Below, in pieces: positions 52,955 to 61,573 of a stretch of 64,000 bases of DNA. This DNA comes from Erythrobacter sp. BLCC-B19 (lineage in GTDB: Bacteria > Pseudomonadota > Alphaproteobacteria > Sphingomonadales > Sphingomonadaceae). The notes under the pieces were generated by a model. The model did no database searches. It was not told the DNA's origin and saw nothing but the letters and a program-made list of their open reading frames with translations. Where the stretch lies: assembly GCF_028621955.1 (NCBI RefSeq), contig NZ_CP117516.1:496001-560000 (forward strand), given 5' to 3'. Numbering within the stretch: position 1 is the first letter of the stretch; every line of letters begins with the position of its first letter. Position numbers and translations under genes: made by a program.

Positions 52955-53725
52955 ATGGCCACATTGGCAAATCGCGGCGCAGGCTCGCAAGGGACGCGCT
53001 TCTTCACCATCATGGCCTTCGTGATGGCCGGCGTTATCATCGCCGGGTTCAGCCTCAATCTGGCGATGGGCCGGTCGAGCTTTGCCCTGCCGCTGGCGTT
53101 CCATGTCCACGGGCTGATCTTCATGGGCTGGCTGGCGCTGTATCTGGCGCAGGTGGTGACCATCGCCGCCGGGCAGAAGGCGCTCCACCGCCAGCTGGGC
53201 CGGATCGCCTATGTCTGGATCCCGGCGATGGTCGCGGCCGGGGTTATGATCATTCTCGTCTCGGTGCGCGGCACCGGCGGGCCGTTCTTCTTTGCGCAAA
53301 ACGAGTTCCTGATCAGCAATCTCGCCGGGCTGCTGGTGTTCGGCGGGCTGGCGCTGTGGGCTCTGAGAGTGCGGCGCTACACCGGCTGGCACCGGCGGCT
53401 GATGCTGGTGGCCATGAGCGCGCTGACGGGCCCGGGCCTCGGCCGCCTGCTGCCGATGCCGCTGCTGATCCCCTACGCCTGGCCGATCGCGGTCGGCGCA
53501 AGCTTTACCTTCGGCGCCATCGCGATGCTGGTCGATTGGCGCAAGCATGGTCAGGTGCACCCGGCCTATTGGTGGGGCATGGGGATCAATGTCGGCGCGT
53601 TCCTTGCGTCGATGGCGCTGGCCTATTCGCCGCTGGGCTACAGCATCACCGAGGCGGTGATCGCGGGCACGCCGGGTGCCGCTCGCCCGATGCAGGCCTT
53701 CCTGCCGCCGGGCTTCGTGATGTAG
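52955..53725 (+). CDS. Polytopic membrane protein of unknown function
   Basis: 256 residues with seven probable membrane helices. Conserved-looking His residues near the membrane (AFHVHGLIFMGWLALYLAQ, KALHRQLGR, GWHRRLMLV) are reminiscent of haem-binding membrane families such as DUF2306, but assignment is not firm. The start ATG at 52955 has GGGGTA upstream. It is on the same strand as nadA, 67 bases before it, and might be read through. The other membrane protein at 31607 shares the general layout. Confidence 0.72.
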   Translation: MATLANRGAGSQGTRFFTIMAFVMAGVIIAGFSLNLAMGRSSFALPLAFHVHGLIFMGWLALYLAQVVTIAAGQKALHRQLGRIAYVWIPAMVAAGVMIILVSVRGTGGPFFFAQNEFLISNLAGLLVFGGLALWALRVRRYTGWHRRLMLVAMSALTGPGLGRLLPMPLLIPYAWPIAVGASFTFGAIAMLVDWRKHGQVHPAYWWGMGINVGAFLASMALAYSPLGYSITEAVIAGTPGAARPMQAFLPPGFVM

Positions 53726-53792
53726 GATTTCGCTCGATAATCGCAGGCCAGCGCCTATATCAGCGGCTCTTGAGTTTACGGGGAACCCGACC

Positions 53793-54794
53793 ATGAGCCT
53801 GCTGACCCAGAGCCCCACCGGCGCCGACCTGCTCGCCGAGATCGACCGCCTGCGGAAGGAACGCAACGCGGTGATCCTCGCGCATTACTACCAGACGCCG
53901 GACATCCAGGACATTGCCGACTTCGTGGGGGATTCGCTGGAGCTCTCGCGCAAGGCGGCAGCGACGGACGCGGACGTGATCGCCTTCTGCGGGGTCAAGT
54001 TCATGGCCGACACGGCGAAGATCCTGTCGCCCCAGAAGACCGTGATCCTGCCCGACATGGACGCCGGATGCAGCCTTGAGGACTCCTGCCCGCCCGAGAA
54101 ATTCCGCGCCTTCCGCGAAGCCCATCCCGATCACATCGCGCTGACCTACATTAACTGTTCGACCGAGGTGAAAGCGCTCTCGGACGTGATTGTCACCAGC
54201 TCCAGCGCCGAGACGATCCTCGCCCAGATCCCGCCCGAGCAGAAGATCATCTTTGGCCCCGACCGGCACCTCGGCGGCTATCTCGCGCGCAAGTTCAACC
54301 GCGAGATGCTGCTGTGGCCCGGCGTGTGCATCGTCCACGAGGCGTTCTCGGAAACCGAGCTGCTCAAGCTGAAAGAGCAATACCCCGGCGCGCCCATCGC
54401 CGCGCACCCGGAATGCCCGCCGACGATCATCGACCACGCCGATTACGTCGGTTCGACCAGCGGCATCCTGAGCTTCGCCAAGACCTTCCCCGGCGACACG
54501 CTGATCGTGGCGACCGAGCCGCACATCATCCACCAGATGCAGAAGGCGCTGCCGGAGAAAGCCTTCATCGGCGCGCCGGGTGCGGACGGGAACTGCTCGT
54601 GCAACATCTGCCCCTACATGGCGCTCAACACGATGGAGAAGCTCTACGTGGCGCTGCGCGACCTGACGCCGCAGGTGGAGATCGAGGAAGGCATCCGCCT
54701 GAAGGCGAAGCGCAGCCTCGACCGGATGCTGGAGATGGCGAGCGGGACCGTGGGCATGGGGGACTTGGGGAAGGTGCGGTTCAGCGGGGATTGA
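53793..54794 (+). CDS. nadA: Quinolinate synthase A
   Basis: 333 residues. NadA condenses iminoaspartate with dihydroxyacetone phosphate to quinolinate in NAD synthesis, using a 4Fe-4S cluster. YYQTPDIQDIADFVGDSLELSRKA and FCGVKFMADTAKIL are hallmarks, and cluster cysteines are expected in the FCGVKF, CPPTIIDHADYVGS and CNICPYMALNTMEKL regions. nadB and nadC are not next to it. A small secreted or membrane protein gene begins four bases after the stop. Confidence 0.97.
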   Translation: MSLLTQSPTGADLLAEIDRLRKERNAVILAHYYQTPDIQDIADFVGDSLELSRKAAATDADVIAFCGVKFMADTAKILSPQKTVILPDMDAGCSLEDSCPPEKFRAFREAHPDHIALTYINCSTEVKALSDVIVTSSSAETILAQIPPEQKIIFGPDRHLGGYLARKFNREMLLWPGVCIVHEAFSETELLKLKEQYPGAPIAAHPECPPTIIDHADYVGSTSGILSFAKTFPGDTLIVATEPHIIHQMQKALPEKAFIGAPGADGNCSCNICPYMALNTMEKLYVALRDLTPQVEIEEGIRLKAKRSLDRMLEMASGTVGMGDLGKVRFSGD

Positions 54795-54798
54795 GCGC

Positions 54799-55152
54799 AT
54801 GGCGCGCGTCCTGCGGCTGACCGGATCGGTCGCTGGCTGCCTCGCGCTTGCCGCCTTCTTCTTCGCACTGTGGGCGAGCCTGCGGGTGCGTGAGGCGGTC
54901 GACGAGGGCGCTCTGGCGCGGCCGGTCTGGTCGTGCCTGTCCGGCCCCGATGCAAAGCGGCTGGATCGTGTCGCGGACCGTGCCTTCATCCGCGCGGTTC
55001 AGGCCCATATCGCGGGCTACCCCGACAATGTCCGCTTCTGGCATTGGCACGGCCTTGTCGCCACGATCGGCGCGCGGGTCAGCTTCTCCGAAGCGGAGCG
55101 CATGACAGCGATGCGACCAAAGGTCGCAAGCCTGCCGCCCTGTGTGCGCTAA
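54799..55152 (+). CDS. Small membrane-anchored protein of unknown function
   Basis: 117 residues. One N-terminal hydrophobic segment (about residues 8-28, VAGCLALAAFFFALWASL) anchors a short soluble domain with two Cys (VWSCLSG, LPPCVR) and a WHWHG motif around residue 82. No family recognised. It starts four bases after nadA, so it is co-translated. Its stop overlaps that of the convergent transporter by four bases. Confidence 0.72.
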   Translation: MARVLRLTGSVAGCLALAAFFFALWASLRVREAVDEGALARPVWSCLSGPDAKRLDRVADRAFIRAVQAHIAGYPDNVRFWHWHGLVATIGARVSFSEAERMTAMRPKVASLPPCVR

Positions 55153-56060
55153 GCCCTAGCCCGCGCCACCGCCAGCGCCGCGCCCACCAGCACCATTCCG
55201 GCAATATCCATCCCCGACAGCACCTCGCCAAACGCGGCCCAGCCATAGATCGAGGCCACGGCTGGCTGCGTCAGCAGCGCGAGACCCACCACCAGCGGCG
55301 GGAAGTATCGCAGCGCGAACACCATCAGCCCCTGCCCCACCAGCTGGCTGAGCACGAACAGCCCGACAATCGGCCCCCACGCCTGCGGCCACACTGGCTC
55401 GCCCAGCGCGAGGGCAATCACCAGCAGCACCGGTGCGCCGAAGATGCTGACCCAGACCAGCAGGCTCCACGATCCGAAGCTCCCCCGCGCGCCCTGCAGG
55501 GTCAGCAGATAGACCGCATAGAGCAGCCCCGCCGCGACCGAGAACAGGTCGCCGATCAGCGTTGCGTCGGAAATCTCCAGCGAGCGCCCCATCAGGATCG
55601 CCGCGCCCGCCAGCGCGAAGATAATCGCCAGCCACTCCAGCCGCCCCGGCAGCGTCCGGTGGACGATAAAGCCCCAGAACAGCAGCACGATCGACCCGGC
55701 ATTGCCGAACAGCGTCGCATTGCCCAGCCGGGTCATGCCGATGCCGATGTGCCAGCTTGCCAGATCGAGCGCGAAAGTCACCGCCCCCAGCGCCACCAGT
55801 GCCAGCGTCGTCGCCGGCATTCCCGTCAGCGGTTGGCGGTTCGCCCGCGCCAGCAGCACCATGAAGGGCAGCGCGAGGAACAGCCGCCAGAACCCCGCCG
55901 CGACCGGGCCGGTATCGGCGAGCCGGACGAACCACGGGCCGATCGCCAGCGCCACGTTCCCCCCGAACAGCGCGAGGAACAGCAGCCATGCCGCCGGGCG
56001 CGGCGCTTCAGGCGCACCGGGCACGACAACTTCTTCTTGGGGCGCACCCTCATTTTCCAT
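55149..56060 (-). CDS. DMT-superfamily (EamA) transporter
   Basis: 303 residues, ten membrane helices arranged as two EamA repeats (about residues 27-150 and 165-300). The FVRLADTGPVAAGFWRLFLALP motif is typical of the first repeat. Family members export amino acids, nucleosides or other metabolites; the substrate is not predictable here. A negatively charged N-terminus of about 20 residues precedes helix 1. It is divergent from the old yellow enzyme gene across 70 bases. Confidence 0.92.
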   Translation of the reverse strand: MENEGAPQEEVVVPGAPEAPRPAAWLLFLALFGGNVALAIGPWFVRLADTGPVAAGFWRLFLALPFMVLLARANRQPLTGMPATTLALVALGAVTFALDLASWHIGIGMTRLGNATLFGNAGSIVLLFWGFIVHRTLPGRLEWLAIIFALAGAAILMGRSLEISDATLIGDLFSVAAGLLYAVYLLTLQGARGSFGSWSLLVWVSIFGAPVLLVIALALGEPVWPQAWGPIVGLFVLSQLVGQGLMVFALRYFPPLVVGLALLTQPAVASIYGWAAFGEVLSGMDIAGMVLVGAALAVARARA

Positions 56061-56130
56061 GCTTGCGCCCTAGCCTCGCGCCCCCCAATTGGATAGCCAA
56101 TCGCAACTGGCCCACGAGGATTACCCACAT

Positions 56131-57243
56131 ATGCACGACGCTCTGTTCCAGCCGCTCCAGATGGGCGCGCTCCATGCCAAGAACCGCATCCACATGGCCC
56201 CGCTCACCCGTGGCCGCGCCGCCGAACCGATGTTCGTGCCGAACGAACTGATGGCGACCTATTACCGCCAGCGTGCAGGCGCAGGGATGATCCTCACCGA
56301 AGCGACCGGCATCAGCACCGAAGGTCTCGGCTGGCCGAGCGCGCCGGGCATCTGGAGCGACGAGCAGACCGAAGCATGGAAGGCCACCACCAAGGCGGTG
56401 CACGAAGAGGGCGGCCTCATCGTCATGCAGCTGTGGCACATGGGGCGGATCGTCCACCCCTATTTCCTCGGCGGCGAGCCGCCCTTCTCCGCCAGCGCCA
56501 CCACCGCACCGGGCGAAGCCCACACGCCGACCGGCAAGTCGCCCTATGCCCAGGCCCGCGAAATGACCCACGAGGACATCAAGCGCACCATCGGCGATTA
56601 CCGCCGCGCGGCCGAGAACGCCAAGAAGGCGGGTTTTGATGGCGTCCAGCTCCACGGCGCGAACGGCTACCTCATCGACCAGTTCCTGCGCGACAAGACC
56701 AACCTGCGCACCGACGAATACGGCGGCTCGCCGGAAAACCGCACCCGCTTCATGCGCGAGGTTCTGGAAGCCCTGATCGACGTGTGGGGCGCGGACCGCG
56801 TCGGTATCCGCCTCTCGCCCAACGGCGATTCGCAAGGGACCGATGACAGCAACCCGCCCGCAACCTTCGGCGCTGCCGCCAAGGTGTGCGAAGAACTGGG
56901 CCTTGCCTTCGTCGAACTGCGCGAGCCCGGCCCGAACGGCACCTTCGGCCAGACCGACGTGCCCAAGCAGAGCCCGCTGATCCGCCAGATCTACACCGGC
57001 AAGCTGATCCTCAACAGCGACTACACCGCCGAGGAAGCGGAAGCCGATGTGACCAGCGGCAAGTGCGATGCGGTGAGCTTTGGCCGTCCGTACATTTCCA
57101 ACCCCGATCTCGACAAGCGGATCGCGGCGGGCGCGCACTGGAACCCCAACAAGGACGTGCCCAAGAGCTGGTACTTCCCGATCCCGCAGGGTTACACCGA
57201 CTACCCGACCCTCGAAGAGGAACAGGGTCAGGCGGCTGAGTGA
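56131..57243 (+). CDS. Old yellow enzyme-family NADH:flavin oxidoreductase (alkene reductase)
   Basis: 370 residues. It is an FMN-dependent ene-reductase of the NemA/OYE type, reducing activated C=C bonds or nitro compounds. MAPLTRGRA near the N-terminus binds FMN, the HGAN pair H175/N178 in LHGANGYLIDQFL binds the substrate carbonyl, and YGGSPENRTRF and SFGRPYISNPDL are further signatures. The ATG at 56131 has GAGGA about 11 bases upstream. Single gene, divergent from a DMT exporter, which might export a detoxified product (speculative). Confidence 0.95.
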   Translation: MHDALFQPLQMGALHAKNRIHMAPLTRGRAAEPMFVPNELMATYYRQRAGAGMILTEATGISTEGLGWPSAPGIWSDEQTEAWKATTKAVHEEGGLIVMQLWHMGRIVHPYFLGGEPPFSASATTAPGEAHTPTGKSPYAQAREMTHEDIKRTIGDYRRAAENAKKAGFDGVQLHGANGYLIDQFLRDKTNLRTDEYGGSPENRTRFMREVLEALIDVWGADRVGIRLSPNGDSQGTDDSNPPATFGAAAKVCEELGLAFVELREPGPNGTFGQTDVPKQSPLIRQIYTGKLILNSDYTAEEAEADVTSGKCDAVSFGRPYISNPDLDKRIAAGAHWNPNKDVPKSWYFPIPQGYTDYPTLEEEQGQAAE

Positions 57244-57543
57244 TTACTCGCTGGGGGCCGGAGCGGCAGGCGCTGCTTCGCCCCCCACGCTTGCCGGTGC
57301 ATCATTGATCCCCGGCATCGGCTCGACATCGGGCTGTTCCGCGTCGACATCCCCCACCGGCGGCGCCTGACGCGGGGCGAGCGGAGCCTGCGAGGACAGT
57401 TGGTCGAGCGGGATCATCGCATCCGAAACCGATCCGGCCAGCACCTCGCCCGAGGCCGCGCCGCCCTGCTTGGCAGGGGCAGCGGCCTGCTGCTCGCACG
57501 CGGCGAGCGCCAAAGGCAGGACGAGGAGAAGAGCGCGTTTCAT
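57244..57543 (-). CDS. Small lipoprotein of unknown function
   Basis: 99 residues. The N-terminus [19 protein letters not shown] has a lipobox (LAAC) for signal peptidase II, so it should be lipid-anchored. The rest is Pro/Ala/Glu/Ser-rich and probably disordered, ending APAAPAPSE. The start at 57543 overlaps the stop of lipB by ATGA, so it is translated after lipB. The function is unknown. Confidence 0.75.
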   Translation of the reverse strand: MKRALLLVLPLALAACEQQAAAPAKQGGAASGEVLAGSVSDAMIPLDQLSSQAPLAPRQAPPVGDVDAEQPDVEPMPGINDAPASVGGEAAPAAPAPSE

Positions 57544-58229
57544 TGGCACGCTCTTTTGGCGGCGGCATCCAATGCGTCAAGGAAATCGTCGCTCGCGGCG
57601 ATCAGCGCTGCGTCCCATTGTTCGGGCGAAACCTGCAATCCCAAACGCGCAAGGCTGGTGACGCCATATTCGGCAATCCCGCAAGGCACGATCCCGCCAA
57701 AGTGGCTGAGATCAGGGTCGAGGTTGACCGAGAAGCCGTGCATCGTCACCCAGCGCCGCACCCGCACGCCGATCGCGCCGATCTTGGCCTCGGCGCCGTC
57801 GATGTCGCGTGTCCAGATGCCCACCCGGCCCTCGGCGCGCCAGCTTTCGACGCCGAATGTCTTGAGCGTGGCGATCACCCAGCCCTCGATCGCGTGGACG
57901 AAGCAGCGCACGTCCTTCCCCCGTGTCGCAAGGTTCAGCACCAGATAGCCCACCCGCTGACCCGGCCCGTGATAGGTGTAGCGCCCACCGCGCCCCGCCT
58001 CGACCACCTCGAAGCGCGGGTCGACCAGTTCGGCCGGGTCAGCGCTGGTGCCGGCGGTATAGACCGGCGGGTGTTCGAGCAGCCACACCAGCTCTGCCGC
58101 CTCGCCCGCGTAAACGGCCGCGTTGCGCGCCTCCATTTCCGCCAGAGCCGCAGCATAGGGCACCTGCGCCGTCTCGCGCCGCCATTCGATCGGAAATGCG
58201 CCGCCAGCGGCGGGAGCAATGCTTGCCAT
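57540..58229 (-). CDS. lipB: Octanoyltransferase LipB
   Basis: 229 residues. LipB moves octanoyl from acyl carrier protein to lipoyl domains. The catalytic pair is C183 (VPCGIAEYG) and K149 (EAKIGAIGV), and [12 protein letters not shown] and [21 protein letters not shown] complete the signature. The start at 58229 is preferred: residues upstream in the same frame do not resemble the family. The small lipoprotein gene overlaps its end. A membrane-protein gene diverges on the other side, 92 bases away. Confidence 0.96.
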   Translation of the reverse strand: MASIAPAAGGAFPIEWRRETAQVPYAAALAEMEARNAAVYAGEAAELVWLLEHPPVYTAGTSADPAELVDPRFEVVEAGRGGRYTYHGPGQRVGYLVLNLATRGKDVRCFVHAIEGWVIATLKTFGVESWRAEGRVGIWTRDIDGAEAKIGAIGVRVRRWVTMHGFSVNLDPDLSHFGGIVPCGIAEYGVTSLARLGLQVSPEQWDAALIAASDDFLDALDAAAKRACQ

Positions 58230-58321
58230 GCCGCACCGGTGGGGGCATTGAGCGGCGAGATCAAGAGGCGATTGCGAGAGCGCGCGTCTCATCACCCCCA
58301 TGGTACGGCGGATCAGCACGG

Positions 58322-59146
58322 ATGACACAGCACAAGCTCGACATGGGGAAGGCCTGGACCGACGCGATGGCCCGGTTGCGCGCGAACCGCGAACTGGTGG
58401 GGGTGCTGGCGGGGCTGTTCCTGTTCCTGCCGATGTTCGTGCTGAGCTCGACCGTGCTGGCGAGCGACCTCGACATGGGCCCGCCCGGCACGCAGCCCGA
58501 TCCCGAGAAGGTGATGGCGCAGGTGCAGGCGGTGCTGGCGAGCAACTGGTGGGCATTTGTGATCGGCATCATCGGGCCGATCTGCGGCGAGATCGCAATC
58601 CTTGCGCTGCTGGGTGATCGCACCCGGCCGACGGTGGGCGAAGTGCTCGCACAGATCCCGCGCCTGTTCGCATCGATGTTTGCCGCGCAGTTTCTGGTCG
58701 GAATGGTCAAGCAGGCGCCGCTGTTCCTTGGCGCGCCGCTGGTGGCGATGCTGCCCTTCGGCGGTCTGGTGCTGCTGATTGGCATCGGATTTTTCCTCAG
58801 CGTCCGGCTGACGCTGACAAGCGCGGTGATCGTGATCGACAAGCGCCTCAATCCGCTGGCCGCCATGCTCCGGTCCTGGCGGCTGACAGCGGGCAATAGC
58901 GGCGTGCTGATGGTGTTCTTCGCCGCTCTCCTCAGTCTCGCGGTGGTGATCGCGCTGCTGGTGATCGTGAGCACCGGGCTGATCTTCGCCGCTTTCGGCG
59001 AGCGTGCGGCGCTGTTCGGCAATGCGGCGATGCTGGGGGTCATGCTGGCGACCTATTACGCGGTAAGCCACGCGCTTTCCGCCGCGATCCACCGCCAGCT
59101 CTCGCAGCCGGCTGGGCCGGAGGTCGAAGCCTCCCTGTTCGATTAG
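58322..59146 (+). CDS. Polytopic membrane protein of unknown function
   Basis: 274 residues with about six hydrophobic segments (for example [83 protein letters not shown]). The layout resembles the YciC/UPF0259-like inner-membrane group, but I am not certain. The ATG at 58322 has GGCGGATCA upstream. The MFS transporter gene starts seven bases after the stop, so the two are an operon. Confidence 0.75.
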   Translation: MTQHKLDMGKAWTDAMARLRANRELVGVLAGLFLFLPMFVLSSTVLASDLDMGPPGTQPDPEKVMAQVQAVLASNWWAFVIGIIGPICGEIAILALLGDRTRPTVGEVLAQIPRLFASMFAAQFLVGMVKQAPLFLGAPLVAMLPFGGLVLLIGIGFFLSVRLTLTSAVIVIDKRLNPLAAMLRSWRLTAGNSGVLMVFFAALLSLAVVIALLVIVSTGLIFAAFGERAALFGNAAMLGVMLATYYAVSHALSAAIHRQLSQPAGPEVEASLFD

Positions 59147-59153
59147 GCACGCC

Positions 59154-60497
59154 ATGTCCGACCCCACTCCTGCCGCCAAGTCTGCCACCGGCGCGATCCC
59201 GCCGGCCCGGATGGCGTTGCTGTTCATGGTCATGCTGGTGACAGCGGCAGGCAACACCGCGATGCAATCGGTGATGCCCTCGATCGGCACGGCGCTGCAG
59301 GTCGAGGATGTATGGATCAGCCTGGCCTATAGCTGGTCGGCGCTCTTGTGGGTGGTGTGCGCGCCGTTCTGGGCGCGGCGCTCCGACAAGCGCGGGCGCA
59401 AGGCGATGATGGCGCTGGGGTTGACCGGTTTCATCGTGTCTTTCGTGCTGTGCGGAGCGGCCTTGTGGGCGGGGCTGGCAGGCTGGATGTCGGCACTCTG
59501 GACGCTGGTCGCCTTTGCTGCGGCGCGCAGCCTCTATGGCGGGTTCGGCAGCGCCGCGCCCCCGGCGGTGCAGGCCTATGTCGCATCGCGCACCCCGCGC
59601 GCCGAACGCACGCAGGCGCTCTCGCTGATCGCGTCGAGCTTCGGCCTCGGCACCGTGATCGGCCCGGCGCTGGCGCCGCTGATGGTGGTGCCGTTCCTCG
59701 GGCTGGGCCTGACAGGGCCGTTCCTGTGCTTTGCCGCGATCGGCGTGGTGGCGCTGGTGCTGCTGCGCCTGCGCCTGCCCGATGACGAGCCGCAATATGC
59801 CGCGCGCGGGCAGGCGGTGGCCTATTCCTCAAGCGGTTCGGGCGCGCCGGTCGATCCGCAGGAGAACGCCGAGAGCGAAGAATTGGCCGGCGAGCCGCCC
59901 CGCCTCAGCTGGCGCGATCCGCGGCTCAGGCCGTGGGTGTTTGCCGGGCTGATCGGCGGCCATGCACAGGCGATGGTGCTGGGAATTGCGGGCTTTCTGG
60001 TGCTCGACCGGCTCGGCCTGCGCGACACGCCTGCCGAGGGCGCGGGGCCGGTGGGGCTGGTGCTGATGAGCGGCGCGATTGCCACGCTGCTGGCGCAGTG
60101 GGGGCTGATCCCGCGTTTCGACCTTGGCCCGCGTGCGGCGACCCTGTGGGGCATTACCGCTGCCGCCATCGGGACGATGATCCTCGCCGTCGCGGGTGAT
60201 CTGCACCTGATCGCCTTGGGCTATGCCATTGCCTCGCTGGGCTTTGGCCTGTTCCGCCCTGGCACCACGGCAGGCACATCGCTCGCCGTCACCCGCGCCG
60301 AACAGGGGCAGGCGAGCGGCATCGTCGCCAGCCTTGCCGGGGCCAGCTACATCTATGCGCCGGCGCTGGGCGTGTGGCTCTACGCCCATTCGGACTGGCT
60401 GGGTTTCGGGCTGATCGTGGCGCTGTGCCTGATCGTGCTGGTGCACGGGTGGTTCAAGCTGCAGGCTGATACCGAGCTTACGAAAGATCGGAGCTAG
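59154..60497 (+). CDS. MFS transporter
   Basis: 447 residues, 12 predicted membrane helices. The motif-A loop between helices 2 and 3 reads RRSDKRGRKAMM, normal for the drug-exporter and sugar-transporter clades. A hydrophilic central loop of about 35 residues (SSSGSGAPVDPQENAESEELAGEPPRLSWRD) joins the halves. Substrate unknown; antiporter-style multidrug efflux is the commonest role of close relatives. It follows the unknown membrane protein gene by seven bases. The structured repeat copy C begins shortly after its stop. Confidence 0.92.
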   Translation: MSDPTPAAKSATGAIPPARMALLFMVMLVTAAGNTAMQSVMPSIGTALQVEDVWISLAYSWSALLWVVCAPFWARRSDKRGRKAMMALGLTGFIVSFVLCGAALWAGLAGWMSALWTLVAFAAARSLYGGFGSAAPPAVQAYVASRTPRAERTQALSLIASSFGLGTVIGPALAPLMVVPFLGLGLTGPFLCFAAIGVVALVLLRLRLPDDEPQYAARGQAVAYSSSGSGAPVDPQENAESEELAGEPPRLSWRDPRLRPWVFAGLIGGHAQAMVLGIAGFLVLDRLGLRDTPAEGAGPVGLVLMSGAIATLLAQWGLIPRFDLGPRAATLWGITAAAIGTMILAVAGDLHLIALGYAIASLGFGLFRPGTTAGTSLAVTRAEQGQASGIVASLAGASYIYAPALGVWLYAHSDWLGFGLIVALCLIVLVHGWFKLQADTELTKDRS

Positions 60498-60510
60498 AGA
60501 GTCCTTGCTG

Positions 60511-60642
60511 GCGCACCCGCCTGCGCGGGAAGTCTTGGCTGGCGCACCCGCCTCCGCGGGTGCGTCCTCGGTGCTGTTTCAAGCCCTGCGGGCTTGAGCA
60601 CCTGCGGCTCGCGCGCGTGCGCTCGCGGCTGCTGCGCAGCCG
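60511..60642 (+). repeat. Structured three-hairpin intergenic repeat, copy C
   Basis: Hairpin 1 at 60543-60564 (CGCACCCGC-CTCC-GCGGGTGCG), then TCCTCG, hairpin 2 at 60580-60596 (CAAGCCC-TGC-GGGCTTG, extended by GTGCT/AGCAC outside), a TGCGG word at 60603, and hairpin 3 at 60626-60642 (CGGCTGC-TGC-GCAGCCG). Relative to copy A the stems differ but keep pairing, with the same CTCC and TGC loops. Just upstream, a partial tandem duplicate of about 30 bases (CTTGCTGGCGCACCCGCC then CTTGG-type) repeats hairpin 1. It fills the gap between the MFS and arsC genes. Confidence 0.75.
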
Positions 60643-60656
60643 GTCAGTGGCATTCG

Positions 60657-61001
60657 CTACAATATCTCCAAGACCCTGTCCTGTGGGCGGCAGAGCCTGA
60701 CTCCCTTCTCGGTCTCCACCAAGGGGCGCTCGATCAGTTTGGGATCGGCCACCATCGCGGCGAGCACGGTCGCATCGTCCGCTTCGGGCAGCCCCCGTTC
60801 TGCCGCATCGGTGCCGCGCAGCCGCAGGCCTGCTTGCGGCGTGATCCCGGCATCGCGGTAAAGCTGCGCGAGCTTCTCCGCGCTCGGCGGGGTCTTGAGA
60901 TACTCCACCACCGTCAGCTCGACCCCGCTCAGATTGTCGAGGATCGCCAGCGTCTTGCGCGAGGTGCCGCAGCCGGGGTTGTGCCAGATTGTCGCCTTCA
61001 T
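60657..61001 (-). CDS. arsC: Glutaredoxin-type arsenate reductase
   Basis: 114 residues. The catalytic C11 is in NPGCGTSRKT, and the C-terminal KLIERPLVETEKGVRLCRP provides the arginines that bind arsenate in the ArsC (R773/Spx-like) family. No arsB, arsH or arsR is near, so it may serve another thiol-reductase role. It is the last gene of a three-gene operon with a class II aldolase and an unusual 2Fe-2S protein; only one base separates it from the 2Fe-2S gene. Confidence 0.9.
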   Translation of the reverse strand: MKATIWHNPGCGTSRKTLAILDNLSGVELTVVEYLKTPPSAEKLAQLYRDAGITPQAGLRLRGTDAAERGLPEADDATVLAAMVADPKLIERPLVETEKGVRLCRPQDRVLEIL

Positions 61002-61002
61002 C

Positions 61003-61554
61003 TCATTCCCCCTCGGGCACTATGCGCAAGGCGGGCACGGCCTTGGCCGCATCCTCGGGGCTGATCCCCGGCGCGGGCGCGGCGCTGACCTGTTCCTGCC
61101 GCTGCGCTACGCGGCCTGCCTGCTCCACCGCCTTCACGAGCCGCGGATAGACCCCGCAGCGGCAGATATTGGGGATGCCCGCGTCAATATCCTCGCGGCT
61201 GGGCGCGGGGTTGCGCATCAGCAGCGCGGCGGCAGACATGACGATCCCGGGCGTGCAATAGCCGCACTGGATCGCCCCTTGCGCCACCAAGGCCTGCTGC
61301 ACGGGATGCGAACGATCGCGCGACAGCCCTTCGATGGTGGTGATCAACCGCCCTTCTGCCTCGGCCAGCGTGATCGCGCATGACCGCAAGGCCACGCCAT
61401 CGACCAGCACCATGCACGCGCCCGAACAATCCGGCCCGCCGCCGCAGGCCTTGGTGCCGGTGAGGTTCATCGCCTCGCGCAGCGCATAGAGCAGCGGCAT
61501 ACGCGGATCGAGGTCGAACTGCACCGGCCGTTCGTTGACGGTCATGCGCGACAT
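61003..61554 (-). CDS. 2Fe-2S protein of the CoxS/IorA small-subunit family, variant cysteine spacing
   Basis: 183 residues with the two 2Fe-2S domains of molybdenum-hydroxylase small subunits. The plant-ferredoxin-like cluster reads C37-x5-C43-x3-C47-x11-C59, where the family normally has C-x4-C-x2-C; I confirmed this from the DNA, so it is not a misread. The second cluster is normal (CGYC and CRC). A 30-residue tail after that is unusual. The large molybdopterin subunit is absent; neighbours are a class II aldolase and arsC, which suggests either a partner encoded elsewhere or a new use of the subunit. Confidence 0.85.
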   Translation of the reverse strand: MSRMTVNERPVQFDLDPRMPLLYALREAMNLTGTKACGGGPDCSGACMVLVDGVALRSCAITLAEAEGRLITTIEGLSRDRSHPVQQALVAQGAIQCGYCTPGIVMSAAALLMRNPAPSREDIDAGIPNICRCGVYPRLVKAVEQAGRVAQRQEQVSAAPAPGISPEDAAKAVPALRIVPEGE

Positions 61555-61573
61555 GATGTGGCCCCTTGGTGGC

